Positions 7,020 through 14,336 of a stretch of DNA of 20,280 bases are shown here, piece by piece. Each line of letters opens with the position of its first letter. Within the stretch, counting starts at the first letter, position 1. The DNA is from a virus. Below the pieces are notes generated by a model, which was not told the DNA's origin, made no database searches, and was given only the letters and a program-made list of their open reading frames with translations. The translations under genes were made by a program, and so were the position numbers. The DNA is taken from positions 1 to 20,280 of the IMG/VR virus record IMGVR_UViG_3300008516_000223. The stretch is one strand, 5' to 3'.

Positions 7020-8069
7020 GTGCAGACGGCGGTAGACATTTTGTATGACCGAACCGTGGTTGTTGATGACTTGGTTGCAAAAGCACTCAAGCTTACCGAG
7101 ATAGCTCGAATAGCGAGAACAGAAACCACTCTTCGGAGGTATATCAACTCGAAGTGGAACGCAAGGTTGAGGAAGGCGACGGAGAAAGCAACTTCTATGG
7201 CAAGAGCTTTGAAACCTGCCTCGCAGATAGCCAAAGCAATTGACAAGGAGATGGGGAAGTGGGCGGGGGATGTTGAGAAGAGATTTCTTGAGTCAGTAGA
7301 GAAGATGTATCGAAATGCTCGCATAGCTGGTTGGAAGAAAGCAACCAAGCAGACGAAGGCGAGCCTGTCTTATACCGTTCCCAGCTTTACCGAAGAAGTG
7401 AAAAAGCAGAGGGCGGTCGCAGAAGCCTTGCCAAGTTTTGATCTTGTGGACGAGGAGGCAATAGAGGCTTTGCAAGATCATCAACTCTTTTGGATAGGTA
7501 AACACTACGAAGAGAATGTGTCTGGTTCGATAGCAACAACGACAAAGGAAACGATGGTTGAGGTTGGCAAGGATAGAAGGGTAGCAGGCAAGCTCATGTC
7601 TGCTCGGGTTAGAGACACTCTCAAGCATGTGAGAACACCAGGAGGTTGGCACGGGAGTTCGAAGCAATACTTCGAGGGCCTAGTTGCGAATTCAGCTACG
7701 GTTGCCAGAACTCATGGACAGACAAAATCCTTCCAAGCAGCAGGTGTTACGAGGTATGAGCTGATCAACCCTATGGATAGAAGAACATCGGAGCAATGTA
7801 GCCATTTGAATGGAAAGGTGTTCACTGTGGAGAATGCTACTGAAATGATGGAGGCAGAGCTTGATGCTGAGACTCCTGACGAAGTTAAGAAGGTCCATCC
7901 TTGGCTAGGTATAAAAAAGCTGAAAGAGATTTCACCTCGGGCAGGTAAAGTAAGTTTGGAGGATTCCAGAAAGCTAGCAGAAGCAGGTGTTAGTTTACCC
8001 CCATTTCATTTTAGATGTCGAACGACAGTTGACATTTCAGTTGAAGCTGGTTCATGGGAACCGCTATAA
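7020..8069 (+). CDS. Minor head protein, Mu gpF / SPP1 gp7-like (349 aa)
   Basis: It starts with GTG at 7020, two bases after the portal stop, with GAGGAG just upstream inside the portal codons. The N-terminal 130 residues are helical and basic. The C-terminal domain has the signature of the phage Mu F-like head morphogenesis family. That signature is ATVARTHGQTKSFQAAGV, then NPMDRRTSEQCSHLNGKVF, and finally LPPFHFRCRTTVDI with the conserved PPFHxxCR end. Members of this family are minor capsid proteins associated with the portal vertex and, in some phages, with DNA delivery. It directly follows the portal and precedes the giant protease fusion, as expected for a head operon. Confidence 0.88.
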   Translation: MQTAVDILYDRTVVVDDLVAKALKLTEIARIARTETTLRRYINSKWNARLRKATEKATSMARALKPASQIAKAIDKEMGKWAGDVEKRFLESVEKMYRNARIAGWKKATKQTKASLSYTVPSFTEEVKKQRAVAEALPSFDLVDEEAIEALQDHQLFWIGKHYEENVSGSIATTTKETMVEVGKDRRVAGKLMSARVRDTLKHVRTPGGWHGSSKQYFEGLVANSATVARTHGQTKSFQAAGVTRYELINPMDRRTSEQCSHLNGKVFTVENATEMMEAELDAETPDEVKKVHPWLGIKKLKEISPRAGKVSLEDSRKLAEAGVSLPPFHFRCRTTVDISVEAGSWEPL

Positions 8070-8078
8070 GGAAGAGAG

Positions 8079-11000
8079 ATGCCCAAGGTTAGACGTGCTG
8101 CTAAGAAGCCTGAAGAGACATCGGTTCCGGTTGTCAAGACGATATTTTCTGAAAGTCTTGACGATGGGAAGTTATATCCCTTGCGAGGTTTGCCAGGTGG
8201 GAGTGGAATAATCAGCGAAGAGGACAAGGGCAAAGTTGTTTTTGTCGAGATAGGCAGATATGAAAAACAAATTTTGCGTCCTGATTCTGATCCTGGGGAG
8301 ATGACAACTGGGGAGCTCAGGGAAGCTCACAGCCAGCTACACGAGATGTTTGAGCAAGGTGAAGTAAAAGGATTCTCAACTGAGGATATTGTGAATCTTC
8401 ATGCTTTGGTTGTGGATGAGTTGATGGACAGAGGAAAGACTCATCCTGCTCCACCTGACAACGGGCTGGACGATGTGTCAGAAGAGTTCGAGAGACATGA
8501 GAAGGTAGAGAAGAAGTATGCTCGTATTCAACACTCAGGGGTGAAGAGGGGTGAGAAGATTCAGCTTGCAGATGTCTTGCGGCACTTCGAGACATTCAAG
8601 TTGAGGAAGCCTTACATCTATCTGGTGGGAGGACTTGCTAACAACGGATCGACAGAGGGTGACATAGACATTTTGATCCAAGATACTGTGGAATTGCCTG
8701 AAGAACTCAAACATGCAATTCACTTTCGTTTGGGTCGGGCTCTTCCTCCTGAGTTGGCCGAGCGGTTGGAGTTTCATTTCAATGAGTTTCATACCCCTTT
8801 TACAAATCATGTTGAGTTGTATGACTTGACTTTTGAGAGAGTAAATCCTGAGAACGAAATCAAGTTGATGCGAGATGAGGAGACCGAGAAACGAGTCAAG
8901 CCACTTTGGTCTTCTTCAGGTGGTAAGACTAGACTTGCTCCTAAGCTTGTCGAATTGTTGCCAGAGCACAAGGTCTACGTGGAGCCGTTTGCTGGTTGTG
9001 GTGCTGTATGTCTTGCAAAGGAGATCGTGGACACCGTAGTGCTCAGTGATTCGGATCAGGAGATTGTAGACGCATTCAGGTTAGTCAAGAAGCTGACGAA
9101 ATCTCAGTTGGAGGAGTTGAAGAGGAAGAACTGGATTGGCATTCCAGAACGCTATTACAAGTTGAAGAAGGAATCACCAAAGGGAGATGTGGAGCGTCTC
9201 TATAGATTTTTGTATACTTCTAGCTTCGCATACGGTTCGGATCGCAAGGGAGGGTTTGGTTATTACAATAAGGGTCGCGATGCGAGTACCCGACTGGCTA
9301 GATTTGAATCTGTGCGTAGTAGGTTGCAGGGCGTGAAGATAGAATCAGGTGATTATCAGAAGGTGGTTGAGAAGTACGATAGCAAGGAGACCCTCTTCTA
9401 TTTTGATCCTCCCTACGTTGGTTACGACGCTACTCTAGGAGAAGGAAAGTTTGACGAAGAGCGATTTCTGAAAGTTCTTTCTGGTTTGAAGGGCAAGTTC
9501 TTGCTCACTTATGGAACGCGAGGTTCTTTGCCAAGTAAACTCAGGAAGGCAGGATTTCAGATCAAAAAGCTGAATACCCCACGGCATGGACTTGGCTTGT
9601 TTGCGAACCATGCAGAGCAAGAGAATCGACAGCTCGCTACCCTGATCGTTACCAATTACATCTTGGCAAAGAAGGATGACGCTGAAGAGTTGTTGGTGGA
9701 TATCTCTGAGAAGGAGATTGGAGAGATAGCAAAACAAGAACCACGAACAGCTCCATCCAAATTCATAGAGCAAGCAGAGAGAGCCGAGAAGAACGACAAG
9801 CTTACTCTTGGTGAGTTCTTCTACCAACCAAAGCCGACCAGACCTGCTTTTCCAGAGGAGCTTCAGACCGTCGAGAGATTGCTTTCTCTTTTCAAAGAGA
9901 GGCTAGAGTGGTTTCCAACTTTCGTGCAGAAGAAGCTTGATGGAGCTCGACATCAGATCCACGTTGATGGAGACAAGGTAAAGATTATCTCCGAGGACGG
10001 CGAAGACAACACAACTCGACTTCCTGAGACTGTCAAGGAGCTCCAAGCACTCAAGGTTGACAAGTTGGTCTTCGATGCCGAGATCGAACAGTGGAAAGGC
10101 GGGCAGCACCTTCCTCGCGAAGCTGTTGCTGGCTATCTACACTCGAAAGACGAACCAGACGACTCTGACATTGTAGTGAACGTGTTTGACGTGCTTTATC
10201 ACGGAGAAGATGGCGACATCCACAAGTTACCTGTCAGGGAGAGACTTGAGAAGTTGAAAGAGCTTGGCATCAAGCAAAGCACAATGAGCGCTCCCAATCT
10301 GGAGTACAGATTGAACGCGGTGCCGGGTGTTGAGGTGAACGACTTGGCAGAGTTAGAACGCTCAGTCAGAAAGATCAGAGAGCTTCCGGGCTCGGAGGGC
10401 ATAGTTGCAAAGCGGTCAGATGCAGACTATCCACTCAAGCTTACGACTCCTGATAGTTGGATCAAATTTCACAATGCAACTACTATCCGAGGGATTGTAT
10501 ACGGAAGTGAAAAGACGAAGGGTGGAGTTTGGGTCTACCAGTACGGCATGCTTCCTGGAAAGGAGAAGTCGCAGAAGACCATCGAAGTGAAGGGCAAGAC
10601 AATTGTTCCCGTAGGAGACACGTTCGCAACCAAGAGGGACTTTGAAGACGGTGATGGGATACTGATCGAAGGCGAGACCGTCAACATAGAGAGAAGTCCC
10701 AAGGGATTGAGAATCAGTGTTTGGGTGCCTCGTGTGATCGGACCTTGGGAAGGCAAGGCAGACACGGTTGACACAGCAGCAACAAGAGCGAAGAAGAACC
10801 TTGTTCTGCAAGAGAAGGTGATCGACGAAGAAGGCAACATTGAATACCTGCCAACCAAAGCGATTGAGAAGCAAGCTGATCCTTACATGGAAATTCCATC
10901 GGAAGAAAAAGGACCATACGATTACACCTGTCAGTTTCATTGGCGAGGGAAATCACTACATACGGATTTTCGAATTGCATTTCGACCTGGAAAGTTACTG

Positions 11001-12824
11001 ATTGGTTGGACCTTGAACAATCAGATAGCGGGAGCCGTCAAGGATCCTGTTGTGACTCTCAAGCAAGCGCGTTCTCTGGCTAAGAACCGAATGGATGAGA
11101 TTAGTAAGATCAATTTTAATACGGGAAAATGGGCAGAGCGTCCCAAGGCAGGCACAACCAAGCTGGTCAGAACAAGCATACTTTCAGAACGCAAAGCGGT
11201 CGAACCTTACGCTTGGTTGAATGTGGAAGGCAAGACTAAAGAGCCAGAAGAAGGCAAACCTCCTCCAGTTGGCGGGACCAAACGGTATCCCGGTGTGTTT
11301 CAAATCGTTGACAAGGGAAAGGTTGAATTTCTTGCTCAAAAGCCGTGGTTCCACGAATATGCAGTTCGTGGCCGTGCCATGAACTACCGGTTGATCTTTC
11401 GTCAGCTCAAGTTGCCTGCGAGGAAAGCGGCGTATTCAAGGAAGCTCTGCATGTACGATGGCTGCATGATGGATCCTGAAGTTGACGTGCTGTGGGCTGA
11501 CGGTAGAGGCAGGGCTTGGTTTTGCAAAGAGCATCTCAAGAGATGGAAGCAAGGATTTGTAGATAGGGGAAAGGAAGACTGGCTTGATATAGTGGACGAG
11601 AAGAAAGTCACCACCGGTGAAGTACCAGAGAAGTGGGCTGACATTCACAAGTCGATAGGCGACCTTGATGTGGAGGTGACCGTCACAAAAGAGATCGTGC
11701 TCCCTCCTTCTGAAGAGCAAGCTATGCCTGGCCCTGCTTGGCTTGCCATGCAGCCAGATGACTTAACTCCCTACGTGCTTGACAGAGAAGCCGTCAAGAA
11801 GGGTTGGATGCCTCCTGTGGGTGTCTCTGCTCTTCCTAAAGCAGTCAGAGATCAGGTCCCCAGTGAGTGGCAGTATTGGAAGAAGAGAAGCGCCTCAGAG
11901 GCCCGCAAAACAAGAGATGGGTTGGTTGAGGCAGTAAAGGCCAAAGAAGTGAGGTTGGACTACTCCGCTCCATACAAGAAGAGTGTATCGAAAGCGTCTA
12001 TGCTTGACGCTGATTTCGTCTTGCAAGAGCAGACTTGGAAAGGACCGGTTCAGATTCGGGTGGGCCCTTCGAGAACGCTTTGGTGGTTGAGGTTGGATGT
12101 GGGTAGACCAGAGCTGGTTGCTATTGAGATGTATCTGAATCCTCTTGACAATGCGAAGTTGGCTGTTAAGCCAGGGGCAGATCCTCATAAAGACTCGATG
12201 GAGTTTCAGGGAGCAATCAAGCCAGGTCACTATCTGAACCCGACAAAGGAGACTCCTAGCAACATTGAGATTTTGGATTCTGGCAAGGCTTCTGTGCTTG
12301 CATACAGCAAAGACTTAATCAAGGTCGAGCTGAAAGGCAAGAGGCTCAAGGGATTGTACCAAGCGAAGAGAAGTGATGGGGACTGGTTGTGGTCTCCTAT
12401 TGAGCCAGGGCCAGTGGTGAAGGAGGGCGATATGCGAGCGCAGATCAGGCTAGAGATGCCGATTGCCAAGGTGGACAAAGAAAAGCAACTTGTGACTGGG
12501 ATTGTGCTTGAGCCAAATGAAGTAGACGCGCAGGGAGACATCATAGACGCCGGTGCAATAGAAAGAGCTGCTCATAGGTTTCTTTCCAGATACAACAGTG
12601 AGACGAGGTTGGGTTTGCTTCACAAGATATTTGGTGAGAATGGTGTGGATCTTGTGGAGTGTTGGGTCTCTCCGCTTAATTTCAAACTGGGAGGCCAAGA
12701 TGTTAAGAAAGCCACTTGGCTAATGACGGTTCATGTGACAGACAATATTCTCTGGAAGAAGGTTAAGTCTGGAGAAATAACCGGTTTTTCGATTGGCGGG
12801 ATGGCGACTGTAGTTAGTGGGTGA
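8079..12824 (+). CDS. Giant fusion: nucleotidyltransferase, adenine methylase, DNA ligase, two LigD-PE-like domains, XkdF-like protease (1581 aa)
   Basis: The start ATG at 8079 has AAGGA six bases upstream. Domains by residue: 80-135, helical segment; 175-275, nucleotidyltransferase fold with GGLANNGS then GDIDILI (D195, D197); 278-525, D12-class adenine methylase with GGKTRLAP (281), FAGCGAV (304-310) and DPPY (443-446); 605-798, ATP-dependent ligase with KLDGAR (K619 nucleotidyl acceptor), FDAEI, EGIVAK (773-778) and WIK (794-796); 799-890, OB fold; 940-1110, LigD phosphoesterase-like with H954, H961, D963 and R965; 1124-1152, C-x4-C...C-x2-H zinc site; 1313-1445, second phosphoesterase-like domain lacking H-x-D-x-R; 1452-1581, XkdF-like prohead protease with likely H1515 and S1571. 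The fused parts could process, seal and methylate DNA in or near the capsid; that is inference. An internal start at 12432 may release the protease alone. Stand-alone XkdF-type proteases are far smaller. Confidence 0.9.
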   Translation: MPKVRRAAKKPEETSVPVVKTIFSESLDDGKLYPLRGLPGGSGIISEEDKGKVVFVEIGRYEKQILRPDSDPGEMTTGELREAHSQLHEMFEQGEVKGFSTEDIVNLHALVVDELMDRGKTHPAPPDNGLDDVSEEFERHEKVEKKYARIQHSGVKRGEKIQLADVLRHFETFKLRKPYIYLVGGLANNGSTEGDIDILIQDTVELPEELKHAIHFRLGRALPPELAERLEFHFNEFHTPFTNHVELYDLTFERVNPENEIKLMRDEETEKRVKPLWSSSGGKTRLAPKLVELLPEHKVYVEPFAGCGAVCLAKEIVDTVVLSDSDQEIVDAFRLVKKLTKSQLEELKRKNWIGIPERYYKLKKESPKGDVERLYRFLYTSSFAYGSDRKGGFGYYNKGRDASTRLARFESVRSRLQGVKIESGDYQKVVEKYDSKETLFYFDPPYVGYDATLGEGKFDEERFLKVLSGLKGKFLLTYGTRGSLPSKLRKAGFQIKKLNTPRHGLGLFANHAEQENRQLATLIVTNYILAKKDDAEELLVDISEKEIGEIAKQEPRTAPSKFIEQAERAEKNDKLTLGEFFYQPKPTRPAFPEELQTVERLLSLFKERLEWFPTFVQKKLDGARHQIHVDGDKVKIISEDGEDNTTRLPETVKELQALKVDKLVFDAEIEQWKGGQHLPREAVAGYLHSKDEPDDSDIVVNVFDVLYHGEDGDIHKLPVRERLEKLKELGIKQSTMSAPNLEYRLNAVPGVEVNDLAELERSVRKIRELPGSEGIVAKRSDADYPLKLTTPDSWIKFHNATTIRGIVYGSEKTKGGVWVYQYGMLPGKEKSQKTIEVKGKTIVPVGDTFATKRDFEDGDGILIEGETVNIERSPKGLRISVWVPRVIGPWEGKADTVDTAATRAKKNLVLQEKVIDEEGNIEYLPTKAIEKQADPYMEIPSEEKGPYDYTCQFHWRGKSLHTDFRIAFRPGKLLIGWTLNNQIAGAVKDPVVTLKQARSLAKNRMDEISKINFNTGKWAERPKAGTTKLVRTSILSERKAVEPYAWLNVEGKTKEPEEGKPPPVGGTKRYPGVFQIVDKGKVEFLAQKPWFHEYAVRGRAMNYRLIFRQLKLPARKAAYSRKLCMYDGCMMDPEVDVLWADGRGRAWFCKEHLKRWKQGFVDRGKEDWLDIVDEKKVTTGEVPEKWADIHKSIGDLDVEVTVTKEIVLPPSEEQAMPGPAWLAMQPDDLTPYVLDREAVKKGWMPPVGVSALPKAVRDQVPSEWQYWKKRSASEARKTRDGLVEAVKAKEVRLDYSAPYKKSVSKASMLDADFVLQEQTWKGPVQIRVGPSRTLWWLRLDVGRPELVAIEMYLNPLDNAKLAVKPGADPHKDSMEFQGAIKPGHYLNPTKETPSNIEILDSGKASVLAYSKDLIKVELKGKRLKGLYQAKRSDGDWLWSPIEPGPVVKEGDMRAQIRLEMPIAKVDKEKQLVTGIVLEPNEVDAQGDIIDAGAIERAAHRFLSRYNSETRLGLLHKIFGENGVDLVECWVSPLNFKLGGQDVKKATWLMTVHVTDNILWKKVKSGEITGFSIGGMATVVSG
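12420..12434 (+). promoter_or_regulatory. Internal in-frame SD and ATG at the protease domain boundary
   Basis: AAGGAGG at 12420-12426 lies five bases before an in-frame ATG at 12432 inside the giant gene. Translation from here would give a 130-aa protein starting MRAQIRLEMPIAKVD, which is the XkdF-like protease domain and nothing else. Sequence and spacing are as good as for any start in the window. Whether ribosomes use it is not shown by sequence alone. Confidence 0.6.
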
Positions 12825-12839
12825 GGAAATTCTTGACAG

Positions 12840-13037
12840 ATGAACGCTCGGTTGCAACAATTGAAGCAGAATGACAAAGGGAACCAAGAGCAAGACATCA
12901 AACTCTTCATTGAATTTCTTGAGAGATGTCATTTCTACGGTGAGATTCTTTTCAAGTTTGAGGACGGACGGATTGTGCATATTGAGCAATCTCAATCTCT
13001 CAAGCCTGAAGAGTTGAGGAGGTTGGTTCGTAAGTAA
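12840..13037 (+). CDS. YezD / DUF2292-like small protein (65 aa)
   Basis: The 65-aa product has the arrangement of the YezD (DUF2292) family: an N-terminal helix, then HFYGEILFKFEDGRIVHIEQSQSLK. This matches the family pattern of a short strand containing YGS-like residues followed by a DGRIVQIE strand and a basic end. Members are about 55-65 aa and their function is not established. Start ATG 12840 has only a distant GAGGA at 12823-12827 overlapping the stop of the giant gene, so initiation may be weak or coupled. It lies between the protease and the scaffold-like gene, just before an intrinsic terminator, an unusual place for a non-structural gene. Confidence 0.72.
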   Translation: MNARLQQLKQNDKGNQEQDIKLFIEFLERCHFYGEILFKFEDGRIVHIEQSQSLKPEELRRLVRK

Positions 13038-13067
13038 GAACATTCTGTAGTAGGTGTCGGATAAGCC

Positions 13068-13100
13068 GAAGCCTCAAGCATTTGCTTGGGGCTTTTTGTC
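13068..13100 (+). terminator. Rho-independent terminator after the YezD-like gene
   Basis: The stem AGCCTCAAGC (13070-13079) pairs with GCTTGGGGCT (13084-13093) over ten base pairs with one G-U pair. The loop is ATTT and TTTTGT follows directly. One or two further pairs can form at the base. It lies 30 bases after the stop of the YezD-like gene and ends 17 bases before the next start codon. It splits the head genes into an upstream enzyme/packaging unit and a downstream scaffold/capsid unit. Confidence 0.85.
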
Positions 13101-13117
13101 GTTTCAGGGAGCAGGAG

Positions 13118-14287
13118 ATGCCAGACATAGATGAGGACAAACCGAGAAGGATGTTAGACGTTGACGTGAACGAGGTTTCTCTTGTTGATCGAGCAGCGAA
13201 CCTCAGAAGATTTCTAGTTATCAAACGACTGACGAAGGAGGAGACAATGCCAGCTTTCGAGATGGACGAGAATGTTCCCAAGGAACTCGAAGGATTCTAC
13301 ACGGAAATGCAGGAAGTCGAAAAGGCTCTGCCTGACGACGTTTTTGATCCGCTCGAGGATTCCGAGATCGAGGAGATCCAGAAGGCATTGCCAGAAGACT
13401 TGGCAAAGGCCCTCAAGGAAACCATTGCGTGGATGAAGCGCATGGGCAGGATGAAAGGTGCCCCGAGTGGAGCAATCAGCCGAGTGCTGACTTTCCTCGG
13501 GAAGGTAGCCGGCGGAAGGTATCCAGAACCTGCGGCCAAGACAGAGAAAGATGTGAAGAAGGGCTTATCTGCCGACATCGCAACTTCGGTTCGTCGGGTT
13601 GTGACGTTCTTGGAAAAGGCAATCGAAGAATATCCGAACCTGAAGCCGGTCGAGAAGTCGGAAGACAGCAAGGTGGATGAGTTCGAGATCGAGAAAGCTC
13701 TGCCTCCTGATTTGGCAGCGGCCATCCGTATGGTGGTTTCTTTCTTGGGCAAAGTGCTCGGGGGCAAGTACCCAGAGCCTGCTGCCAAAGACACGGCAGC
13801 CAAGATGGTATCAGCCAAGAAATCAGAGGATGATCCCGACGCGGAAATTCCAGCCATGCAAGTCATGGCAGATGGAACCGTGATCGTGAGTGGTCAGCCT
13901 GTGATGAAGGGAAAGAAGTTCACCCAGGGCAGGATAACCGCTCTCAAGGATGCGAGCTTGCAGCTCCTGAAGTTGATGGCTGAAGTAGGAGACGAAGCCA
14001 CCATGAAAGCGTTCGAGGAGGCCATGAAGGGATTCTCGACCTACACACAAGGAGTGCATGCAATCGCCCCGACTCAGAAGGCAGCAGATGCAGAACCCGA
14101 GAAGGACGAAGAGAAAGAGGAACTCAAGAAGCAGCTTGCCGAGGTGACGAAGCAACTCACCGAGGTGGCCAAGCGCCTTGAGACCGTGGAGAATACGAGG
14201 TCTGTCTCGACATCCGTTGATGGTCAGGGCGGCACTGACAAGGAGAGAGTCGAGAAGGGTTTCTGGGGTGGTATTCTAGGAAACTGA
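13118..14287 (+). CDS. Scaffold-like head assembly protein with XkdF-type SLVDRAAN motif (389 aa)
   Basis: I chose the ATG at 13118, with AGGGAG six bases upstream; earlier in-frame starts fall inside the terminator. Residues 8-30 read LDVDVNEVSLVDRAANLRRF, the motif that follows the protease in XkdF-like phage proteins. The middle contains KALPxD-type elements at residues 69, 89, 148 and 193, and three copies of an RVVxFLxK...YPxxxP unit near 122, 160 and 204. A predicted coiled coil follows (EELKKQLAEVTKQLTEVAKR). The tail ends RVEKGFWGGILGN, shared with the zinc-ribbon protein. Charged, helical, coiled-coil proteins between protease and capsid genes are typically scaffolds, so it probably guides capsid assembly and is removed later. 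A second SD-ATG at 13247 may yield a 346-aa form. Confidence 0.8.
   Translation: MPDIDEDKPRRMLDVDVNEVSLVDRAANLRRFLVIKRLTKEETMPAFEMDENVPKELEGFYTEMQEVEKALPDDVFDPLEDSEIEEIQKALPEDLAKALKETIAWMKRMGRMKGAPSGAISRVLTFLGKVAGGRYPEPAAKTEKDVKKGLSADIATSVRRVVTFLEKAIEEYPNLKPVEKSEDSKVDEFEIEKALPPDLAAAIRMVVSFLGKVLGGKYPEPAAKDTAAKMVSAKKSEDDPDAEIPAMQVMADGTVIVSGQPVMKGKKFTQGRITALKDASLQLLKLMAEVGDEATMKAFEEAMKGFSTYTQGVHAIAPTQKAADAEPEKDEEKEELKKQLAEVTKQLTEVAKRLETVENTRSVSTSVDGQGGTDKERVEKGFWGGILGN
13235..13249 (+). promoter_or_regulatory. Internal in-frame SD and ATG in the scaffold-like gene
   Basis: AAGGAGG at 13235-13241 lies five bases before an in-frame ATG at 13247. The shorter product would start MPAFEMDENVP and lack the SLVDRAAN segment. 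The SD sequence and the five-base spacing are the same as for the internal site at 12420-12434. The purine run could instead merely encode TKEE, so use is uncertain. Confidence 0.5.
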
Positions 14288-14336
14288 GAAAAAGCAACTC
14301 AACCAACCTTTTTTTTGAATGAAGGAGGATTTGAAA

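Noticed and set aside
12833-12861. TTGACA followed 17 bases later by AACAAT as a promoter
   Set aside because: The -35 is perfect but the -10 matches only four of six. The transcript would start inside the YezD-like gene and run into the terminator. It overlaps a coding start, so chance is more likely.
13082-13117. Upstream start for the scaffold-like gene at a TTG
   Set aside because: That start lies inside the terminator hairpin and has no SD. The ATG at 13118 has AGGGAG at proper spacing.
14259-14316. Terminator between scaffold-like and capsid genes
   Set aside because: A run of eight T is present at about 14309, but the only nearby stem (GTTTC/GAAAC) is short and separated from the T run by about 30 bases.
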